DNA of 64,000 nucleotides from Pirellulaceae bacterium (GTDB taxonomy: Bacteria > Planctomycetota > Planctomycetia > Pirellulales > Pirellulaceae), in assembly GCA_022448315.1 (NCBI GenBank), contig JAKVCA010000002.1, positions 55,385-119,384 of the forward strand, read 5' to 3'. Below are positions 62,756-64,000 of the stretch, piece after piece (position 1 is the stretch's first letter; each line of letters starts with the position of its first letter). The notes under the pieces were generated by a model that saw only the letters and a program-made list of their open reading frames with translations, was not told the origin of the DNA and searched no databases. The position numbers were made by a program, and so were the translations under genes.

Positions 62756-63772
62756 CTATCGGTTTCCACCTTCAATGATCTCGGCATCGGTCAAGGCTTT
62801 CGCATTGTCGACGCGTGTCCCCTGCGCTGTCGTGACTGAGTACTGGAATCCTTTGCTGGTTCCCGCTGCTCCGATTTCTCCGTCACGATTGACCGCGATG
62901 AAATTGATCGCGAGCTCTTCGGCATTTTTTGAATCCTTGCGGACAATTCTTTCGATGGTCGCTTCACATGCTTCCTGCGGGGACAAACCTTGCCGCATGG
63001 CCTCGACGATCATGAACGAAGCGCAGTAACGCATCACGTTTTCGCCGATGCCCGTTGCGCCCGCTCCCCCCACTTCATTGTCGACATAGAGGCCGCTACC
63101 AATGATGGGGGAGTCGCCAACTCGCCCCGGGACCTTATAACCCCAGCCACTGGTACTGCATCCTCCGAAAACGTTTCCTTCGGAATCGACCCCGATCATG
63201 GCGATCGTATCGTGATTCTGTTCGTCGATTTCTGGAACCGATTGCTTTTCCTTCCACTTTTCCCACTTTGTTTTTTGTGAGTCCGTCAGTAGCGGCGTTG
63301 TCGAGTATCCCTGGTCCAGGGCAAAAGACTTTGCTCCGTCACCGACCAGCATGACATGCCGCGTTTCTTCCATGACTTTTCTTGCGACTGAAATGGGATG
63401 AAGGATGTCTTCAACGCCTGCCACACTGCCCGCATCATGATCAGGGCCACTCATGATGCATGCATCCACTTGGACGACGCCTTCCGCATTCGGGATGCCA
63501 CCAATTCCAACGGAGGCATTGCTGACGTCGGCTTCGACCAGCCCGATTCCTTTTTCAATGGCGTCGAGCATCGAGCCTTGTTCCTGATAAGTTTTCAACG
63601 CCAACTCGTTTGCTGGCGCCCCAAATCGCCAGGTCGAGATGAACGTCGGTCGAGCCGCAGGAAGTTGCGGGGATGCGTCTGTGGATTGGGTGGCAAGGGC
63701 GGTTCCCGCGATGCCTGATGCAGCGGAACCTGCGAGAAAATGACGACGGGAAAGAGGCAGGGAATCGGACAT
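62756..63772 (-). CDS. Tat-exported glycosylasparaginase (N4-(beta-N-acetylglucosaminyl)-L-asparaginase)
   Basis: A 338-residue Ntn-hydrolase with a twin-arginine leader (LSRRHFLAGSAASGIAGTAL). The precursor architecture is clear: an N-terminal alpha part with GIGGIPNAEGVVQVDACIM and GVEDILHPISVARKVMEET, then the autocleavage site before Thr189 (QNHDTIAMIGVDSEG). The beta part has STSGWGYKVPGRVGDSPIIG, SGLYVDNEVGGAGATGIGE and the VRKDS...FIAV tail. It should cleave the GlcNAc-Asn bond of N-glycopeptides after autoproteolytic activation. Export through Tat in folded form is typical of planctomycete homologues. Fits glycoprotein turnover with the neighbouring propeller protein. Confidence 0.93.
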   Translation of the reverse strand: MSDSLPLSRRHFLAGSAASGIAGTALATQSTDASPQLPAARPTFISTWRFGAPANELALKTYQEQGSMLDAIEKGIGLVEADVSNASVGIGGIPNAEGVVQVDACIMSGPDHDAGSVAGVEDILHPISVARKVMEETRHVMLVGDGAKSFALDQGYSTTPLLTDSQKTKWEKWKEKQSVPEIDEQNHDTIAMIGVDSEGNVFGGCSTSGWGYKVPGRVGDSPIIGSGLYVDNEVGGAGATGIGENVMRYCASFMIVEAMRQGLSPQEACEATIERIVRKDSKNAEELAINFIAVNRDGEIGAAGTSKGFQYSVTTAQGTRVDNAKALTDAEIIEGGNR

Positions 63773-64000
63773 TGAAGATGGGCTCCAGTCGTTTCATTGG
63801 CTTTGCAGGGCAACAGCTCGAACGGATTTTGAACGGAGTGCGATGCACGCGCTTATTTGAATTGCGATGTGACTTTCCATTTGCCAGAGATTTGTCCAGC
63901 GAATTCGTGACGAGTGTATCAAATCATTTCCATGGATGTGATACGCTGCCATTGTCGTCTGCATTGAACGGAGATTCAATTCGCCCGGGTCGTTGAAACC
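63773..64000. other. Right-hand edge, no gene supported
   Basis: Upstream region of the glycosylasparaginase gene. Short open frames on both strands lack a leader or family motif. A gene may begin beyond the window edge. Confidence 0.35.

Overview
The window looks like a chromosomal segment of a planctomycete, probably a Pirellulaceae-like marine or freshwater lineage; the genus cannot be fixed from sequence alone. The evidence is the protein families present: planctomycete cytochrome C (PSCyt1) plus DUF1549/DUF1553 proteins, DUF1501 proteins, PVC-type CxxCH heme-binding dehydrogenase-like proteins, many Cys-type sulfatases, Tat-exported Gfo/Idh/MocA oxidoreductases, and DUF1569, DUF4956, NIPSNAP and Dabb proteins. 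I recognise 41 protein genes. Most encode exported proteins. I saw no rRNA, tRNA, CRISPR array, transposase, integrase or phage gene.

Layout. 1-2383 (minus): the N-terminal part of an unrecognised exported protein running off the left edge, downstream of a type II/III secretion-family secretin. 2687-3940 (minus): exported alpha/beta hydrolase. 4304-11660 (plus): a run of PSCyt1-DUF1549-DUF1553 protein, DUF1501 protein, sulfatase and esterase. 11863-15674 (minus): LamG/purple-acid-phosphatase-like metallophosphoesterase, double NIPSNAP protein, sulfotransferase. 16065-18441 (plus): second sulfatase, DUF1569 protein. 18460-18561: two families of short tandem repeats between convergent genes. 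18610-30987: mixed genes, including a membrane-anchored unknown, Gfo/Idh/MocA oxidoreductase, DUF4956, DCC thiol oxidoreductase, double Dabb protein, inorganic pyrophosphatase, ExeM/NucH-like nuclease, alpha/beta hydrolase and a sulfatase-modifying-factor-like protein. 31198-36229: second sulfotransferase, TVP38/VTT membrane protein, FeS-type photolyase, SulP transporter. 37525-45622 (plus): a second PSCyt1-DUF1549-DUF1553 / DUF1501 / sulfatase run with an extra sulfatase. 45675-49913 (minus): heme-binding dehydrogenase-like protein, RdgC-like protein. 50189-58690 (minus): a catabolic-looking cluster of heme dehydrogenase-like protein, two sialidase-like propeller proteins (one a two-domain fusion), an HpcH/HpaI aldolase and an unknown Tat protein. 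59131-63772: Tat-exported oxidoreductase, YaiI/YqxD protein, a second sialidase-like protein paralogous to half of the fusion, and a Tat-exported glycosylasparaginase.

How it fits together (inference): the window reads as extracytoplasmic processing of sulfated, acetylated and N-linked glycans. Sulfatases remove sulfate, esterases remove acyl groups, propeller glycosidase-like proteins and glycosylasparaginase cleave sugars, oxidoreductases and CxxCH proteins carry out redox steps, and an aldolase splits sugar acids. Two sulfotransferases and a SulP transporter suggest sulfate can also be taken up and put back on glycans. The most striking pattern is the PSCyt1-DUF1549-DUF1553 / DUF1501 / Cys-sulfatase cassette occurring twice about 33 kb apart. 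The only sulfatase-modifying-factor-like protein here lacks the active-site cysteines of true formylglycine-generating enzymes.
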